Of a DNA stretch of 8,257 nt, positions 6,744 to 8,257 are shown piece by piece (positions within the stretch are counted from its first letter, which is position 1; the number at the start of each line of letters is the position of its first letter). This stretch comes from Coriobacteriales bacterium (lineage in GTDB: Bacteria; Actinomycetota; Coriobacteriia; Coriobacteriales; UBA8131): positions 1 through 8,257 of the forward strand of contig JAISJA010000035.1 of NCBI GenBank assembly GCA_031261765.1, given 5' to 3'. The notes beneath the pieces are model-generated. The model was not told the origin of the DNA. It searched no databases and worked only from the letters and a program-made list of their open reading frames with translations. Made by a program: the position numbers and the translations under genes.

Positions 6744-8257
6744 ATGACAGACTTGCCAAAAACCTATAACCCGTCAGACATCGAGGGGCCGCTGTTCGCG
6801 TCCTGGATGGACGCGGGATACTTCCAGCGTGACGCCGCGGGTTTTGCCGATAAGGACGCAAAGCCGTACACCATAGTCATACCGCCTCCAAACGTGACGG
6901 GCATGCTACACATGGGCCACGCGCTTAACAACACCTTGCAGGACATTCTCACGCGCCACGCGCGCATGCAGCACCGTCCCACGCGATGGATAGTAGGTAC
7001 CGACCACGCCGGCATAGCCACACAGAACAAGGTGGAACAGAAGATAGCCAAAGAGGGCAAGACGCGCTTCGACCTGGGCCGCGACGAGTTCGTGCGTGAG
7101 TGCTGGGCCTGGCGTGAGGACTACGGCTCCACGATCATAGAACAGCTTAAGGGCATGGGATGTTCGTGCGACTACTCTGACGAGAAGTTCACGATGTCTC
7201 CTGAATACGCGCGTGCCGTGCGCAAGGTGTTCGTAGAGTGGTACCATCGCGGGCTTATATACCGCGGTAACCGCATAATAAACTGGTGCCCACGTTGCGG
7301 CACCGCCCTGGCAGACGACGAGGTCGTGCATAAAGACGAGCATGGGCACCTTTGGTATATGCAATATCCTTTGGATAAGCCCGTGAACGGAGCGGAATAT
7401 ATAGTCGTTGCCACCACGCGCCCGGAGACCATGCTGGGCGATACCGGCGTAGCCGTGAACCCAAACGATGAACGCTATCATGCTATCATCAAAGCAGGTG
7501 CGCATGTTATCCTGCCAATAGTCAATCGCGTAATCCCTATATTCGAAGACGACTACGTGGACGCCGACTTTGGCACTGGCGCCGTGAAGGTCACGCCGGC
7601 GCACGACCCCAACGACTTCGATATGGGCAAACGGCACGACTTGGAACAGATAAACATCTTCAACAAGGACGCTACTTTAAACGAGAACGCCGGACGCTTC
7701 AATGGGATGAGCCGCGAAGAGGCGCGCGTCGCCATAATAGACGAGTTCGAACGGCTTGGTCTGTTAGACCACATAGAGGACCTTGACCACGCCGTGGGGC
7801 ATTGCTATAGGTGCGACACCACCATAGAGCCTTGGTTGTCCGAGCAGTGGTTCGTCTCGACGAAGGAACTCGCGGCGCCGGCCGTAGAAGCCGTACGTGA
7901 CGGGCGCGTCGTGTTCAACCCGCGTCGTTGGGAAAACGTCTATTTCCAATGGATGGAGAACATACGCGACTGGTGCATATCGCGCCAGCTTTGGTGGGGG
8001 CACCGCATACCCGTTTTCTATTGCGATAAGTGCGGCTGGCAAGACGCGTCAGAACAAGACGTCGATACGTGCCCTGAATGCGGCGCGCCGGTGCGCCAGG
8101 ACGACGACGTGCTTGACACTTGGTTCTCGTCGCAGTTGTGGCCTTTCGCCACACAATCATGGCCCAGCGACGCCATAACCGCCAATCTTGACGCTGCGGA
8201 CTCGGCTCATTGCACGAAGGCAACTTCGCCTCGTCCTCACGCCAATCTTGACGATTC
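6744..8257 (+). CDS. valS: Valyl-tRNA synthetase, N-terminal part (cut by the window end)
   Basis: The first 504 codons of a class I aminoacyl-tRNA synthetase that charges tRNA-Val; the family is usually about 850-900 residues. Motifs: PPPNVTGMLHMGHALNNT at 47-64 with the ATP-binding HMGH at 56-59, GTDHAGIATQ, the editing-domain TTRPETMLGDTG and TPAHDPNDF, ISRQLWWGHRIP, a Cys-pair zinc-ribbon-like stretch (CDKCG, CPECGAP), and DDVLDTWFSSQLWPF around 454-468. The KMSKS loop would lie beyond the window. The frame is open to the last base. From about residue 475, just after SWP, the sequence leaves the expected family pattern, which continues with a short loop and then a VTGYDII-type motif. Instead it reads as an Ala/Asn/Asp/Ser-rich stretch containing a 60-base repeat. 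Either this is a species-specific insert or the last roughly 95 bases are foreign or misassembled. It is the last visible gene of the metK-murF-mraY operon. Confidence 0.94.
   Translation, partial: MTDLPKTYNPSDIEGPLFASWMDAGYFQRDAAGFADKDAKPYTIVIPPPNVTGMLHMGHALNNTLQDILTRHARMQHRPTRWIVGTDHAGIATQNKVEQKIAKEGKTRFDLGRDEFVRECWAWREDYGSTIIEQLKGMGCSCDYSDEKFTMSPEYARAVRKVFVEWYHRGLIYRGNRIINWCPRCGTALADDEVVHKDEHGHLWYMQYPLDKPVNGAEYIVVATTRPETMLGDTGVAVNPNDERYHAIIKAGAHVILPIVNRVIPIFEDDYVDADFGTGAVKVTPAHDPNDFDMGKRHDLEQINIFNKDATLNENAGRFNGMSREEARVAIIDEFERLGLLDHIEDLDHAVGHCYRCDTTIEPWLSEQWFVSTKELAAPAVEAVRDGRVVFNPRRWENVYFQWMENIRDWCISRQLWWGHRIPVFYCDKCGWQDASEQDVDTCPECGAPVRQDDDVLDTWFSSQLWPFATQSWPSDAITANLDAADSAHCTKATSPRPHANLDD
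8180..8253 (+). repeat. 14-bp direct repeat, 60-base period, inside the valS insert
   Basis: CGCCAATCTTGACG occurs at 8180-8193 and 8240-8253. The 60-base spacing keeps the same frame, so both copies encode ANLD (residues 480-483 and 500-503). Between them, CGAAG-GCAA-CTTCG (8215-8228) forms a 5-bp stem with a GNRA-type loop. The copies diverge straight after the 14-mer (CTGCGG against ATTC), so a full tandem array cannot be shown before the window ends. Confidence 0.6.

Noticed and set aside
6906..7637. A 243-codon minus-strand open frame opposite valS
   Set aside because: Antisense to strongly conserved valS motifs, without a ribosome binding site or recognisable domain.
6744..8257. Frameshift in valS, suspected because its end looked unlike the family
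   Set aside because: The frame was followed codon by codon and stays open to the last base; the divergence starts at residue 475 without a stop or shift, so an insert or misassembly is more likely.

Overview
The window is a compact, moderately GC-rich bacterial chromosome segment. It has two leftward genes (a truncated membrane protein and a large thiol-biosynthesis enzyme) and four rightward housekeeping genes: metK, murF, mraY and the first part of valS. The protein sequences, above all MetK, MurF and the fused GCS2/ATP-grasp enzyme, look most like Actinobacteria of the class Coriobacteriia (Eggerthella/Slackia-type). That assignment rests on family knowledge, not on a search. Codon use is distinctive: isoleucine is written mostly ATA despite the GC-rich context (24 of 27 Ile codons in metK).

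Left part, minus strand: an 883-residue enzyme joins a GCS2-type glutamate-cysteine ligase to a permuted ATP-grasp ligase of the glutathionylspermidine-synthetase type. Fifty-two bases downstream lies the start of a second gene, with a strong ribosome binding site. It begins with a basic stretch and a membrane segment and leaves the window at base 1. The two are probably one transcript.

Centre: a 122-base divergent intergenic region (2791-2912) separates this pair from metK. It holds a 20-bp dyad (TTATACG, 6 bases, CGTATAA) whose two arms give -10-like boxes on opposite strands, a 10-bp direct repeat, and further -10-like boxes.

Right part, plus strand: metK, murF, mraY and valS are separated by 17, 0 and 13 bases and read as one operon. 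It combines SAM synthesis, the last cytoplasmic step of UDP-MurNAc-pentapeptide assembly, its transfer to undecaprenyl phosphate (lipid I), and tRNA-Val charging. murF-mraY is the surviving core of a dcw-type cell-wall cluster, but the flanks are metK and valS instead of murE and murD.

The most unusual signals are in-frame, low-complexity, Asn/Ala/Asp/Ser/Gly-rich additions inside otherwise conserved enzymes: the thiol enzyme, MurF, and at the right edge ValS. The ValS one carries a 14-bp direct repeat 60 bases apart around a small hairpin. They suggest a lineage tolerant of, or actively acquiring, insertions in surface loops. No complete new defence or mobile system is visible.
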